Shown: piece by piece, positions 25,537 through 34,269 of the stretch
How positions within the stretch are numbered: the stretch's first letter is position 1
Layout of the letters: each line of letters begins with the position of its first letter
From: Paenibacillus glycanilyticus
GTDB taxonomy: Bacteria; Bacillota; Bacilli; Paenibacillales; Paenibacillaceae
Length of the DNA: 64,000 nt
Direction: 5' to 3'
Assembly: GCF_023715145.1 (NCBI RefSeq)
Contig: NZ_JAMBNP010000008.1
Location: 186,001 to 250,000, forward strand
The notes under the pieces: generated by a model
The model's input: only the letters and a program-made list of their open reading frames with translations
What the model was told of the DNA's origin: nothing
Databases searched by the model: none
Program-made: the position numbers and the translations under genes

Positions 25537-27282
25537 TTAACGTCCTGCAGCTAGCTTCTGCCGTTCAAACAGCTGACGGAAGAATCCGTTCCGCTCGCTT
25601 AGTTCCTTATGCGTACCCTGCTCGATCAAACTTCCTTGTTCCAGAACAAGGATGCGGTCAGCATGCTGAATCGAGGACAAACGCTGCGCAATAATAAAGG
25701 TGGTTCTGCCCTTCATGACTTCTAGCAAAGCTTCGTGAATGGCAGATTCCGTTGCCGTATCTACGCTGGCTGTCGCTTCATCAAGCACCAAAATTGGTGG
25801 ATTCATTAGAATCGCTCTTGCCAGCGCCACGCGTTGTCTTTGACCGCCGGAGAGTCCAACCCCCCGTTCGCCGATTAAAGTATCATAGCCATGAGGCATC
25901 GTCGTAATGAAATCATGGATCTGCGCTTTCTGGGCAGCAAGCTCGATTTGCTCCATGGTTGCATCCGGATATCCGTATGCAATATTGTCGCGGATCGAGG
26001 CGGAGAACAGGAACGTCTCCTGCGGCACGATGCCGACACTGCGGCGAAGACCATCCAGTTCGTATTCCCGAACATCCGTGCCGTCAATCCTTACATGACC
26101 ATCCGTCACATCGTAGAACCTGGAGAGAAGAGCAATCAAGCTGCTTTTCCCGGAGCCCGTTGCGCCAAGCACGGCAATGACTTCACCCTGCTTCACCTCG
26201 AAGGAGATGTTGTTCAGAATCGGATTATCCTTCGTTTGGTCCTGGTCGTTGAAGAAGAAGCTGACATCCCGGAATGAAACCTGCCCGCGCATGTTATTTG
26301 TTGTAACGCCTTTTTTCGGCGAAATAATATCGCAAGGGGTATCCAGTACCTCGAACACGCGCGGCGCCGCCTTGATTGCCTGCTGCATAATATTGATCTG
26401 CCAGCCCAGCATGTTAAGCGGCCAAATAATGCCCCATGTATACCATTGGAAAGCCATGAACGTACCAAGCGTCATTTCCCCGCGCGCAACGTATACCGCT
26501 CCCAGCCAGATCATAAGTACAAAGGTCAGGCCGCCAAACAAGCCCATGAGCGGAAACGCTTTCGCCTCCAGCTTTGCCCGGTCCATATTGGTCTCGAAAT
26601 TCTGTTTATTCCGCTCGGCGAATTTCTGCTGCTCCACTTCTTCCGTAGCAAAGGATTTGACGACACGGATGCCTGCGATGTTCTCCTGAAGCGTCGTCGT
26701 AAGGCGTCCGGTCTGTTCCCGAATACTGGACCATGCGGGACCAACCTTTCTGCTGAACCACCACAAGACAAGCAAGATAAGCGGAATCGTGACGGTACTA
26801 ATTAACGTTACCTGCCAGTGCATCCATAGCATAAAGATCATCGTGCCGACAAAGGTTAATAATCCGGTAAGCAGCCCCATCGCGCCAAAGCCAACGAAGT
26901 TCTTAACCGCTTCGATATCGCCCGTCATACGCGACATCAGCTGACCGGTCTGCGCCTTGTCGTAATACGAGAAGGATAACCGTTGCAGCTGCGCATACAA
27001 CTGCTCCCTCAGCTTGAATACAACGTTCTGTCCGACGAGCTCCTGCGAGTAGCCCTGAAGGAACATTCCCGCGCTTTTTAACACCTGCACGCCAACCAAC
27101 AGTAAGGTCAGCCATAGAATAACGGATACATTGCCCTTCTTGATTCCTTCGTCAAAGATCTCGCGCAATATCCAAGGCGCTACGAGATCGAAGATGGTAG
27201 CAAACAGCATGATAACAATGGCCGCTGCCGCCCATTTTGCGCTTGGCCGCACGTACGCTAATACCCGCAATAACACTTTCAC
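25537..27282 (-). CDS. ABC exporter half-transporter, partner 1 (H-loop Gln)
   Basis: A 581-residue half-transporter: membrane domain about 10-310, ATPase domain about 340-575. Walker A GATGSGKSS, signature LSGGQRQRVALAR and Walker B LVLDEATASVD are normal, but the switch histidine is replaced by Gln (IIAQRLSS), the mark of the degenerate site in heterodimeric exporters. The frame opens at 27339, yet that extension runs through the attenuator; GGGGAGG lies eleven bases before the GTG at 27282, which starts the protein at the normal place. Upstream are a 31-codon leader ORF and an intrinsic terminator, so expression is probably set by attenuation. It forms an operon with the half-transporter at 23710. 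Confidence 0.92.
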   Translation of the reverse strand: MKVLLRVLAYVRPSAKWAAAAIVIMLFATIFDLVAPWILREIFDEGIKKGNVSVILWLTLLLVGVQVLKSAGMFLQGYSQELVGQNVVFKLREQLYAQLQRLSFSYYDKAQTGQLMSRMTGDIEAVKNFVGFGAMGLLTGLLTFVGTMIFMLWMHWQVTLISTVTIPLILLVLWWFSRKVGPAWSSIREQTGRLTTTLQENIAGIRVVKSFATEEVEQQKFAERNKQNFETNMDRAKLEAKAFPLMGLFGGLTFVLMIWLGAVYVARGEMTLGTFMAFQWYTWGIIWPLNMLGWQINIMQQAIKAAPRVFEVLDTPCDIISPKKGVTTNNMRGQVSFRDVSFFFNDQDQTKDNPILNNISFEVKQGEVIAVLGATGSGKSSLIALLSRFYDVTDGHVRIDGTDVREYELDGLRRSVGIVPQETFLFSASIRDNIAYGYPDATMEQIELAAQKAQIHDFITTMPHGYDTLIGERGVGLSGGQRQRVALARAILMNPPILVLDEATASVDTATESAIHEALLEVMKGRTTFIIAQRLSSIQHADRILVLEQGSLIEQGTHKELSERNGFFRQLFERQKLAAGR

Positions 27283-27317
27283 TCTCTTGTATGCCTCCCC
27301 TCTCTCCTGAAAAGAAC

Positions 27318-27350
27318 AAAAAAAGACCCCAAGCCGCAATTAGGCTCGGG
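27318..27350 (-). terminator. Attenuator terminator ahead of ABC exporter genes
   Basis: On the minus strand CCCGAGCC pairs with GGCTTGGGG (27327-27350, one wobble pair) and is followed by TCTTTTTTTG. It sits 38 bases past the stop of the leader ORF and just before the ribosome site of the first exporter gene, the typical position of a regulated terminator. Confidence 0.85.
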
Positions 27351-27387
27351 ATCCTCGTAAACGATGCAAACGTCATTAAACAGATCG

Positions 27388-27483
27388 TTATCCGCTTAAT
27401 GCTGTCTCATCGCGAAGGCGGCCTGCTCGGCATGCATGGAAATAACGAACCAGAACAATCATTGCCTGTTGTTGATTCCGCAT
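27388..27483 (-). CDS. Putative 31-residue leader peptide for the ABC exporter
   Basis: This short ORF starts with ATG at 27483, eight bases after AAAGGGG, and ends at TAA (27388-27390). The peptide starts MRNQQQ, has a hydrophobic stretch MIVLVRYF at residues 8-15, and contains RLR at residues 22-24. Arg-x-Arg (+x+) is the motif at which macrolide-bound ribosomes stall in several Erm leader peptides. A promoter lies upstream and an intrinsic terminator follows. I infer that stalling or slow translation here alters RNA folding and lets polymerase read into the exporter. Which drug, if any, does so is unknown. No competing anti-terminator pairing was identified by eye. Confidence 0.65.
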   Translation of the reverse strand: MRNQQQAMIVLVRYFHACRAGRLRDETALSG

Positions 27484-27530
27484 ACCGGACACCCCTTTCC
27501 CTTCGGATATATTTCGTGTAATCTGTTCGT

Positions 27531-27560
27531 ATCGTAACAGACGGACTCTCTCTCGTGCAA
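27531..27560 (-). promoter_or_regulatory. Promoter of leader peptide and ABC exporter
   Basis: On the minus strand TTGCAC (27555-27560) and TACGAT (27531-27536) are 18 bases apart, about 48 bases before the leader ORF. Confidence 0.6.
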
Positions 27561-27591
27561 TAGCTGATTTTGTCGAACAGCTATTTATTTT

Positions 27592-28125
27592 TCAGGAATC
27601 TCCGAATTGACTCGTATCCGTAATGGAGATGCCTTCTTCCACCGCAAACTCGAAATCTTCGATATCGTATACCTGGACAGGCACTCTTGCTTCGAGCAGC
27701 TTATCTTGAAATTCGAATTGATCGGACAGAAGCGGAATTTGCAGCTTCGAGCTCGTCAGAAGCAGCTCTGTCTCAATCGGATCGAAAAATTCGCCATAAT
27801 GCGCATTATCAACGGCATGTACAATCGTGAAATGAATCCTGTCATTTAAGATGAGCGGCGAGCTTTCACGCCATGGCACCTGCATGGACCGCTCGATTTT
27901 CTTCCGGTTCAGCGGATCCTCGAAAAACGTAATGAGTTCGCCAATCTTGCTCTTAACATGCGCGTCATCATCCGGATCATCCATTACTGGCTCTGCCCCA
28001 TCTCTCATATCGTACAACTCAAGTATTGATGAATAAGGCACGACGTAATCAATCGGACGGCTCGGAATAAGTAGATGTCCATACGTTGCAACCATAACCG
28101 CTTCTATAACAAATCGCCGTCGCAT
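27592..28125 (-). CDS. Uncharacterised protein, possibly Paenibacillaceae-specific
   Basis: A 177-residue protein without a signal peptide or membrane helix. It starts MRRRFVIEAVMVATYG and contains an acidic run MDDPDDDAH and a C-terminal half rich in Ile, Leu and Glu. I do not recognise a catalytic motif or named domain. The frame opens at 28149, but GGAGGGG precedes the ATG at 28125 by a good distance, so that start was chosen. It stands just upstream of the exporter leader promoter on the same strand, with a weak dyad (about 27558-27586) after its end. Function unknown. Confidence 0.7.
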   Translation of the reverse strand: MRRRFVIEAVMVATYGHLLIPSRPIDYVVPYSSILELYDMRDGAEPVMDDPDDDAHVKSKIGELITFFEDPLNRKKIERSMQVPWRESSPLILNDRIHFTIVHAVDNAHYGEFFDPIETELLLTSSKLQIPLLSDQFEFQDKLLEARVPVQVYDIEDFEFAVEEGISITDTSQFGDS

Positions 28126-28206
28126 ATTTGCCCCTCCTTCTCTAACCACGGTTCCACATTATTATACAATAATACAACCCCTGTACAAGATAGCCATTCG
28201 CCAAAT

Positions 28207-28236
28207 TTGCAATAAATCCGCGGGTAGCGGTACAAT
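28207..28236 (+). promoter_or_regulatory. Promoter of ypdA-like gene
   Basis: TTGCAA at 28207-28212 and TACAAT at 28231-28236 are 18 bases apart, about 100 bases before the start codon. Confidence 0.6.
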
Positions 28237-28333
28237 GAATTTTGCTAGATTAGCCATCGCTTACGATGCATGAATAAACACATATCGCCTTTTACTTGGC
28301 TGTTGGTGTTTATTCATTTTAGGAGGTCTCATC

Positions 28334-29311
28334 ATGATCAAAGAACAAGCCATCATTATCGGAGCTGGACCCTGCGGCCTTGCTGCCGCCATTGAACTCG
28401 AGAGAATTGGACTACATCCCGTCATAATTGAGAAGAGTAATATTGCCCATTCGATCTCCATGTATCCTACATACATGCATTTCTTCAGCACGCCGGATCG
28501 GCTGGAGATCGGAGAAATTCCTTTCACAACCCCTAATGATAAGCCGTCCCGCCTGGAAGCTATCAATTATTACCGTACAGCCGCGCTTCGCAACAAACTA
28601 CGGGTAAATGCATACGAAACGGTGCAAAGCGTCGACCGTCAGGAGAACGGTCTGTTCCATTTATTAAGCGCAGACCGCTATGGAGTAGAAAAACGATATG
28701 AAGCTCGTTACGTTGTAGTGGCAACCGGCTATTTCGATCATCCGAATTATCTGGGCATTCCCGGCGAACAGAAGGATAAAGTCACCCACTTCTTCCGTGA
28801 AGCCCATCCGTACACCGGCATGGAAGTTGCCATTATCGGCGGCAGCAACTCTGCTATTGATGCGGCATTGGAGCTCGAACGCGTAGGCGCGAAGGTTACG
28901 GTTATATACCGCGGAGCCGGTTATTCCCGCAGTATTAAACCTTGGGTCCGTCCCGGCTTAGAAAAGAAAGTTGAAAGCGGCATGATTCGAATGTTATTCG
29001 AATCCCGGGTCGTGGAGATCGATAACCATCATGTTGTGGTGGAAAATCCGGAAGGCCGTCATACGATCGCCAATGATTTTGTGCTTGCTCTTACGGGCTT
29101 CCATCCCGACCGTGAATTTCTCACGAATTCAGGCGTTAAGATTGAGGAAGAAGGCTTCCCTTACTTTGATGAAACAACAATGGAGACGAACGTACCTGGC
29201 CTTTATCTGGCTGGTGTCGTCGCCTCCAAGCATGAAGCGAATGAAATTTTTATAGAAAGCGGCCGTTTCCACGGCAATAAGATTGCCCAGCATATTACTT
29301 CGCTGCGTTAA
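28334..29311 (+). CDS. ypdA: YpdA-family NAD(P)H-dependent bacillithiol disulfide reductase
   Basis: A 325-residue FAD-dependent pyridine-nucleotide oxidoreductase. The FAD motif GAGPCGLAAA is at residues 9-18; the cysteine in that motif is the conserved YpdA cysteine. A second Rossmann motif, IIGGSNSAIDAA, is near 175 for NAD(P)H, and the terminal LYLAGVVASKHEANEIFIE near 290 matches the family. YpdA (Bdr) proteins have been reported to reduce bacillithiol disulfide in Firmicutes. AGGAGG lies seven bases before the ATG. Its stop codon touches the stop of the convergent DUF4129 gene. Confidence 0.93.
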   Translation: MIKEQAIIIGAGPCGLAAAIELERIGLHPVIIEKSNIAHSISMYPTYMHFFSTPDRLEIGEIPFTTPNDKPSRLEAINYYRTAALRNKLRVNAYETVQSVDRQENGLFHLLSADRYGVEKRYEARYVVVATGYFDHPNYLGIPGEQKDKVTHFFREAHPYTGMEVAIIGGSNSAIDAALELERVGAKVTVIYRGAGYSRSIKPWVRPGLEKKVESGMIRMLFESRVVEIDNHHVVVENPEGRHTIANDFVLALTGFHPDREFLTNSGVKIEEEGFPYFDETTMETNVPGLYLAGVVASKHEANEIFIESGRFHGNKIAQHITSLR

Positions 29312-30649
29312 TTACTTTCGTTGCTCGTCCAGTCTCTTCTTCAGGGATTGGACGAGTTCTTCGTTAGGCTCCCGTCCTCCGTACCGGACTTCGTCATACA
29401 GGCGGGCCAGAATATCAACCTCTGCCTGCTGCTGCCCAGGTTTGTTATGCCAGGCAACAATATCCGATGTCGTTTCTTTTACGGTGTAATGCGGCTTATA
29501 GCCATAACCACGGCCAATTGCGGCAGCTACGTATCTCCGGTACAAGTAACGAATCCTCTCCCCCGTCGAGGACAATTCCTCCCAGCGGGCTTCCTTCTGC
29601 TTCTTATTCGACTTGCCAAGCCTTACGCTCCATTTCGCGCGGTCAACAAGACTCTCCACTTCATCCGTATAACCGTCCGCACCTTCTTTGATGCCTTCCG
29701 CGCGTTCCCAGATTCTGCCCAGCGCTTTGCTAATAAGCTTATACAGCTTCCTTCCAATAATAAACAGAAGCACGGCTATACCAAGCACCAGAAGCGCAAT
29801 ACCGATAAACTTGGCGGAGTGCTCCAGCCATACAAGCCATGCGGGAGGATCATGGGCCTCTACCGGAGGCAAGCCATTCTGCTCTGGTGGCGCTGGCTGT
29901 GCCGGTGTCTCCTCTGCAGGCTCGCCTGATCCGCTCATCCATTCCATGATCTTGTTCACAACGGCATGGAAAAAGTCTTCAATGGAAGACTGCAGCTGCC
30001 GGAACAGACCGGCTATAAGCAGCAGGACAGCCACGATTGTGAGCATGAAACGGTTTTGCCGTTTGAATACCTTTGTTGTAGAGGATTGGATTGCTCCGCC
30101 AGATTGCGTCTCAGACGTCAGCAGCCTTTCATTAACCACATAAAGCATAAGAACAAGAGCGATAATGCCGCAAATCGTCAGGAAGGTAAAATACGGCTGA
30201 AGCTTGTCCTGAAGGTGGGCGGCAATCGTTAAGACGACATAGACGAGAATGCTGACTACCATCACCATATTCGGAAATGACTGCGTCCAACCTTTTGTCC
30301 AAGCGCTCATGCCTCTTGTAGCCGTAAACGCTGCAAGAAGAGCCGGTATTACGATCAACACTCCCGGCTGCTTAGCCTGGAATGCCACCAGCACGGCAAA
30401 TAACATACAAGTATGAACGGCTCCAAGCATAATGCCAATAAGCATGCGATAAAGGCGCCGGTTGCTTTTCACTCGGCCGTTTATTAATGCCCCTGCCGTA
30501 TAAACGAACGGAAGCGTCAGCAGCCATAGGAACAAGAAAGCTTTGGTTGAAGTAAAGAACAGAGCAAGGAACCATATCGGCAGGGTGAACAAGGTTTCAA
30601 TTCCGCCATATAGCAGATTCGTGATCAGCTTGCGCGCGTTGTGGCTCAT
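29312..30649 (-). CDS. Membrane protein with C-terminal DUF4129 domain
   Basis: A 445-residue membrane protein. About six hydrophobic helices fill residues 15-225, then a Pro/Glu-rich loop, one more helix near 285-305, and a cytoplasmic DUF4129 domain with RIRYLYRRYVAAAIGRGY near 375. In the Bacillus moxR operon the third gene normally encodes a longer protein with a transglutaminase-like core before DUF4129; that core and its Cys-His-Asp triad are absent here. It overlaps the DUF58 gene by ATGA and is third of moxR-DUF58-DUF4129, a set thought to act at the cell envelope or in protein maturation. Confidence 0.85.
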   Translation of the reverse strand: MSHNARKLITNLLYGGIETLFTLPIWFLALFFTSTKAFLFLWLLTLPFVYTAGALINGRVKSNRRLYRMLIGIMLGAVHTCMLFAVLVAFQAKQPGVLIVIPALLAAFTATRGMSAWTKGWTQSFPNMVMVVSILVYVVLTIAAHLQDKLQPYFTFLTICGIIALVLMLYVVNERLLTSETQSGGAIQSSTTKVFKRQNRFMLTIVAVLLLIAGLFRQLQSSIEDFFHAVVNKIMEWMSGSGEPAEETPAQPAPPEQNGLPPVEAHDPPAWLVWLEHSAKFIGIALLVLGIAVLLFIIGRKLYKLISKALGRIWERAEGIKEGADGYTDEVESLVDRAKWSVRLGKSNKKQKEARWEELSSTGERIRYLYRRYVAAAIGRGYGYKPHYTVKETTSDIVAWHNKPGQQQAEVDILARLYDEVRYGGREPNEELVQSLKKRLDEQRK

Positions 30650-31758
30650 ACCGCTTCACCTGCCTGCTGCTGATGCTGATCCGCACGCGGGGTCAGCTTC
30701 CAATGAACAACCGCATTCCCGTTCCGGCGCAGTCTGTCCGCCTGAAGCTCAAGCTGCTCGTTCCAGAAGCTGGAGATAACAAGAACATCCCTCTGGGCAT
30801 AACCGCTGTCGGCTTCCCTGGCAAGCAGGTCGACGAACGGCTCTGTCCGGATAAGCTCCAGCTTCGCCATCGCCTCGAATATGTCCGACAGATGCCCTCC
30901 TCCGCTGCGCGGCTCAACGAGAGTACTGCCAAACTCGCCAATGATCGGCATATTCGTGCAGAAGCCCGCTTCCATGCCGCTGTTAATAACCGCTTGAGCC
31001 GCTCCTGCCGCCCATTCTATTCCGTGCTCGATCAGATCTTCATCATTGACCGAGCGCCACATGCTCTCATTATCTTCCACGTTCAGATAGATCATCAGCC
31101 TGCGGTCGGCTGTGTAATCGTATTGATGCACCTGAAGGTTGCCGGTTCTGGCCGTTGCTTTCCAATTGACCATTTTGTACGTATCACCGGAACGATATTG
31201 GCGGGTCCCCATAACTACAAACGGATCCTCCACAATCCAGCGTCTGACCGACAATTCTCCCTGCCAGCTATGCGAAGGCAGCTCATGAATAGGCACTTCT
31301 GCAGGAGTCGGATAGACGATCAGCTCGCCGTTCAAAGCAATTTGCTTCGTCTGATGCAGGAAGCCCAGCAGATCGCCGGCCGTCATCGTAACGGATTGCA
31401 GCTTGTACCAGCCTCTTTTGGTGCATACGATGCGATGTCTTCTAGTAATCTTGGTGTAAGGCATGAGAGTAAAGAAGCTTTTATGGTTTTGCGACAGCTT
31501 GCCGCTGCTTACTTCAAGATTATCCTGACGATGAAACCATAAGTCCGAGGATAATTGTGATTCCACCCGCATCCACGGAACAGGCAGCCATTTGGCATTG
31601 GTCAGCTGCTCGACCAGCTCGATGGTTTCGCCTCGATAACTGACTCTTTTCTGAAACTTCCGTTCATAACCAATTTGCTTCAAAGCATACCGGTGAAAGA
31701 TTTTGGCCTGCAGAAAAAAGATAAGGATTGCCGCGAACGCTACCCAGAATATGATCAT
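30646..31758 (-). CDS. DUF58 domain protein, MoxR operon partner
   Basis: A 370-residue protein with a hydrophobic N-terminus (residues 1-20) and the DUF58 core, recognisable by GTRQYRSGDTYKMVNWKATA near 185-205, followed by a von Willebrand A-like fold (ending near 345). DUF58 proteins accompany MoxR AAA+ ATPases. The frame opens at 31842 inside moxR, but AGGGGTG precedes the ATG at 31758 and gives the membrane-anchored start MIIFWVAF. Ten bases separate it from moxR, and it overlaps the DUF4129 gene by four. Confidence 0.9.
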   Translation of the reverse strand: MIIFWVAFAAILIFFLQAKIFHRYALKQIGYERKFQKRVSYRGETIELVEQLTNAKWLPVPWMRVESQLSSDLWFHRQDNLEVSSGKLSQNHKSFFTLMPYTKITRRHRIVCTKRGWYKLQSVTMTAGDLLGFLHQTKQIALNGELIVYPTPAEVPIHELPSHSWQGELSVRRWIVEDPFVVMGTRQYRSGDTYKMVNWKATARTGNLQVHQYDYTADRRLMIYLNVEDNESMWRSVNDEDLIEHGIEWAAGAAQAVINSGMEAGFCTNMPIIGEFGSTLVEPRSGGGHLSDIFEAMAKLELIRTEPFVDLLAREADSGYAQRDVLVISSFWNEQLELQADRLRRNGNAVVHWKLTPRADQHQQQAGEAV

Positions 31759-31768
31759 CCGCTCACCC

Positions 31769-32728
31769 CTATCGGGAGGCGATTCCAGCTTCCGCAGGCA
31801 CTGCGGTTTGCCGGATAATATCTTCAATGATGTCTTCCGCATGCTTATGAGACCGTTGCATTCCCCGAAGGGACAAACGATGCGCCAGCACCGGCTTCGC
31901 CATTGCCTTCACGTCATCCGGTGTCACATAGTCACGACCCCGCAATATCGCTTGCACCTGCGAGGCTCTCAGAAGCGCCTGACTGCCGCGCGGACTTACG
32001 CCAACGAGGATATCTTCGCGCGTTCGCGTCCGTTCAATCAGCTGAAGCAGATAATGCAGCACTTCGTCAGATACCCGAACCTCGGCGTATACGCGCTGGG
32101 CTTCGGCAATATCGGCCGCTGCCGCTACTGCATCCAGTTGGCCTAACGGATCGGCATTATTAAAGCGCTTTAATATTTGGAGAGCCTCTTCCGTTGTTGG
32201 ATAACCCATCTGAATCTTGAACAAGAACCGATCGAGCTGGGCTTCCGGCAGCGGGAACGTTCCCTGATGCTCAACCGGGTTTTGCGTTGCAATAACCATA
32301 AACGGCTTGTCCAGCCGCTTCGTCTCGCCGTCTACGCTGATCTGGCGTTCCTCCATGCATTCGAGCAGACTGGACTGTGTCCTTGGCGTCGCGCGGTTAA
32401 TCTCGTCTGCGAGCAGCAGATTGGTGAAGAGCGGCCCCGGACGAAATTCGAAGCCGCCTTCCTTCTGATTGTAGTACTGAATACCGCTAAGATCGGACGG
32501 AAGCAGATCCGGCGTGAACTGCACCCGGCGGAATTGGAGTTTCAGCGATTGCGCGAGGGACTTGGCAAGCAAGGTTTTCCCCGTTCCCGGAACATCCTCC
32601 AGAAGGACATGGCCCGAGGTAATTAAGGCGATAAACAATAGTTCGGTAACGCTTTCTTTTCCAACAATAACCTGGCCGATATTCGACTTCAGCCTATCCG
32701 CTAATTGGTTGATCGATTGAAATGACAT
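31769..32728 (-). CDS. MoxR family AAA+ ATPase
   Basis: A 319-residue MoxR ATPase. Walker A lies in EDVPGTGKTLLAKSL near residue 40, the MoxR signature in LLADEINRATPRTQSSLLECMEE near 105-127 includes Walker B, and the sensor 1 segment VIATQNPVEHQGTFPLPEAQ follows. MoxR ATPases act as chaperone-like remodelers for partner proteins with von Willebrand A domains, which fits the DUF58 gene downstream. AAGGAG lies eight bases before the ATG. It probably opens the operon, or follows the ycxB-like gene 22 bases upstream. Confidence 0.95.
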   Translation of the reverse strand: MSFQSINQLADRLKSNIGQVIVGKESVTELLFIALITSGHVLLEDVPGTGKTLLAKSLAQSLKLQFRRVQFTPDLLPSDLSGIQYYNQKEGGFEFRPGPLFTNLLLADEINRATPRTQSSLLECMEERQISVDGETKRLDKPFMVIATQNPVEHQGTFPLPEAQLDRFLFKIQMGYPTTEEALQILKRFNNADPLGQLDAVAAAADIAEAQRVYAEVRVSDEVLHYLLQLIERTRTREDILVGVSPRGSQALLRASQVQAILRGRDYVTPDDVKAMAKPVLAHRLSLRGMQRSHKHAEDIIEDIIRQTAVPAEAGIASR

Positions 32729-32750
32729 AAGTGCGTCTCCTTTTTATTCG

Positions 32751-33248
32751 TTATCGGATAACTCCAGTCGCAATCTGATGATGGCTTTGGACGATGCTGC
32801 GGAATAATTGCTCCTGCTCGGCATTCCGGAACGCCTCTTTCGGCACGATCCAATACTGCCTCTTATTGTGAAACAAAAAGTAATACTGCTTGTTTTCCCA
32901 TACCTTCGAGAAAAAGCCCCACTCCACCTTCGACGCGCCTTCCGACATTTTTAACTCAAAGTCATTGGCGTCGAAGCTGATCTCAAACTGACCGTTCAGA
33001 TCTCTGGATTTTCTTATTCTTCTAGGGTGGACAATAACCTGCGTTACGTAATTCAATACGGATACGATGATGACCATCGCAGCGATTAATGCCAGTGGCC
33101 TTGAATGGAGAGCAATTGAAAAGACGGTACAAGCCACGAATAATACGATCTCAAATACCCAAGTCAACCGGATTCTCAAGGTTTGAAAATACAGGCTTTT
33201 CATCGCTCTTCCCGCATGCTGGCCGTAATTAAACTGTATCGTTTCCAA
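32751..33248 (-). CDS. YcxB-like family membrane protein
   Basis: A 165-residue protein with two hydrophobic helices (about residues 30-70) and a C-terminal beta-rich YcxB-like domain with the sequence VEWGFFSKVWENKQYYFLF followed by QYWIVPKEAF. Function of the family is not established. The start is TTG at 33248, seven bases after GGAGG. It lies 22 bases upstream of moxR and is probably in the same transcript. Confidence 0.78.
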   Translation of the reverse strand: METIQFNYGQHAGRAMKSLYFQTLRIRLTWVFEIVLFVACTVFSIALHSRPLALIAAMVIIVSVLNYVTQVIVHPRRIRKSRDLNGQFEISFDANDFELKMSEGASKVEWGFFSKVWENKQYYFLFHNKRQYWIVPKEAFRNAEQEQLFRSIVQSHHQIATGVIR

Positions 33249-33290
33249 CGTCTATCCTCCGAAATAAATCTTGTGTCTTCTATTCATCAT

Positions 33291-34211
33291 TTACGGGCTG
33301 CCGTACACAGCCTTCTGAACCTTCTGCAAATCTCTCCATCGGATCACTTTGATCCCTTCGGACCGCAACGTCTGCTGGATTTCCGGATCCCGGAACAATT
33401 GGAACTCCATGCCCCGCTTCTCCGGCTGCCCGTGGAAGGCAAGCAGCTCATCCGTCACAAGCGAAGGATGGAACAACATCTCGGTTACGCCTGGCTGAAG
33501 CTGCTTTAATTGCTGCTTTAGATTGGCCTTGACCGTATCGTACGTATCACCTTGCTGAAGCGGAAACGGCAGACCGATCAAATAATCCAGAACAACGACT
33601 CCCATGGCATGAGCCAGCAGTCCAAGCTGTCTGGCCTGCTCTTCCAGCTCTGGCGGAACCATCTGACCGTTCGCTGCAGCTACTTTGCGCGGCATCCGGA
33701 ACGGAAGGCCGTAAGAAGAGCATACCTCGAATACTTCCTTCAGAAAGTTCTTGCCCGTTTCCAATCCGTACAGGCTTCCCATGTGGTTATCCGCATGAGT
33801 CGGATTCATCCCGAGCTGAAGCGCTGCCTCCACTTGAGCAAGCATTTCCTTCTTCACCTGCTGCGGATCTGCCTGAAGCTCAAAGGTTCGGCAATCCTTC
33901 GGGAAATAACCTTCGCTTGTTACGAGCGATTGCGAATCACTGCCTTTATTAACCGGTCCCCACCGGTAAGCATCCCATTCGCTTGTAAACGTGAAATGGA
34001 TCCCTACATCGTATTCCGGATGATTGGCACTCCAAAGAGCCGCTTCGCGAGAGGACTTGCAAGGCATCATTAGGGTGGCCGAGCTTACCGCATGCTCTTG
34101 AAGCAGCTGCTGAATTCCTTTATTGGTTGACTGGCACAAGCCATAGTCATCCGCATTAATAATTAACAACCGTTCCTGACTGCCGTATCCAAGTGATGCT
34201 GCGACGTTCAT
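33291..34211 (-). CDS. ChbG/YdjC-like carbohydrate deacetylase
   Basis: A 306-residue member of the YdjC/ChbG family, metal-dependent deacetylases acting on chito-oligosaccharides or related sugars. The metal-binding NADDYGLC motif is near residue 19, and THADNHMGSLYGL is near 138-150, with a His in LFHPSL near 248. GAGGATG precedes the ATG. It lies just upstream of the ycxB-moxR group with a 42-base gap. The exact sugar substrate cannot be told. Confidence 0.88.
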   Translation of the reverse strand: MNVAASLGYGSQERLLIINADDYGLCQSTNKGIQQLLQEHAVSSATLMMPCKSSREAALWSANHPEYDVGIHFTFTSEWDAYRWGPVNKGSDSQSLVTSEGYFPKDCRTFELQADPQQVKKEMLAQVEAALQLGMNPTHADNHMGSLYGLETGKNFLKEVFEVCSSYGLPFRMPRKVAAANGQMVPPELEEQARQLGLLAHAMGVVVLDYLIGLPFPLQQGDTYDTVKANLKQQLKQLQPGVTEMLFHPSLVTDELLAFHGQPEKRGMEFQLFRDPEIQQTLRSEGIKVIRWRDLQKVQKAVYGSP

Positions 34212-34269
34212 ATCGACACATCCTCTCTACAATTAGCAACATTAACGAATTGCGACTGAAGCGGCAAGC

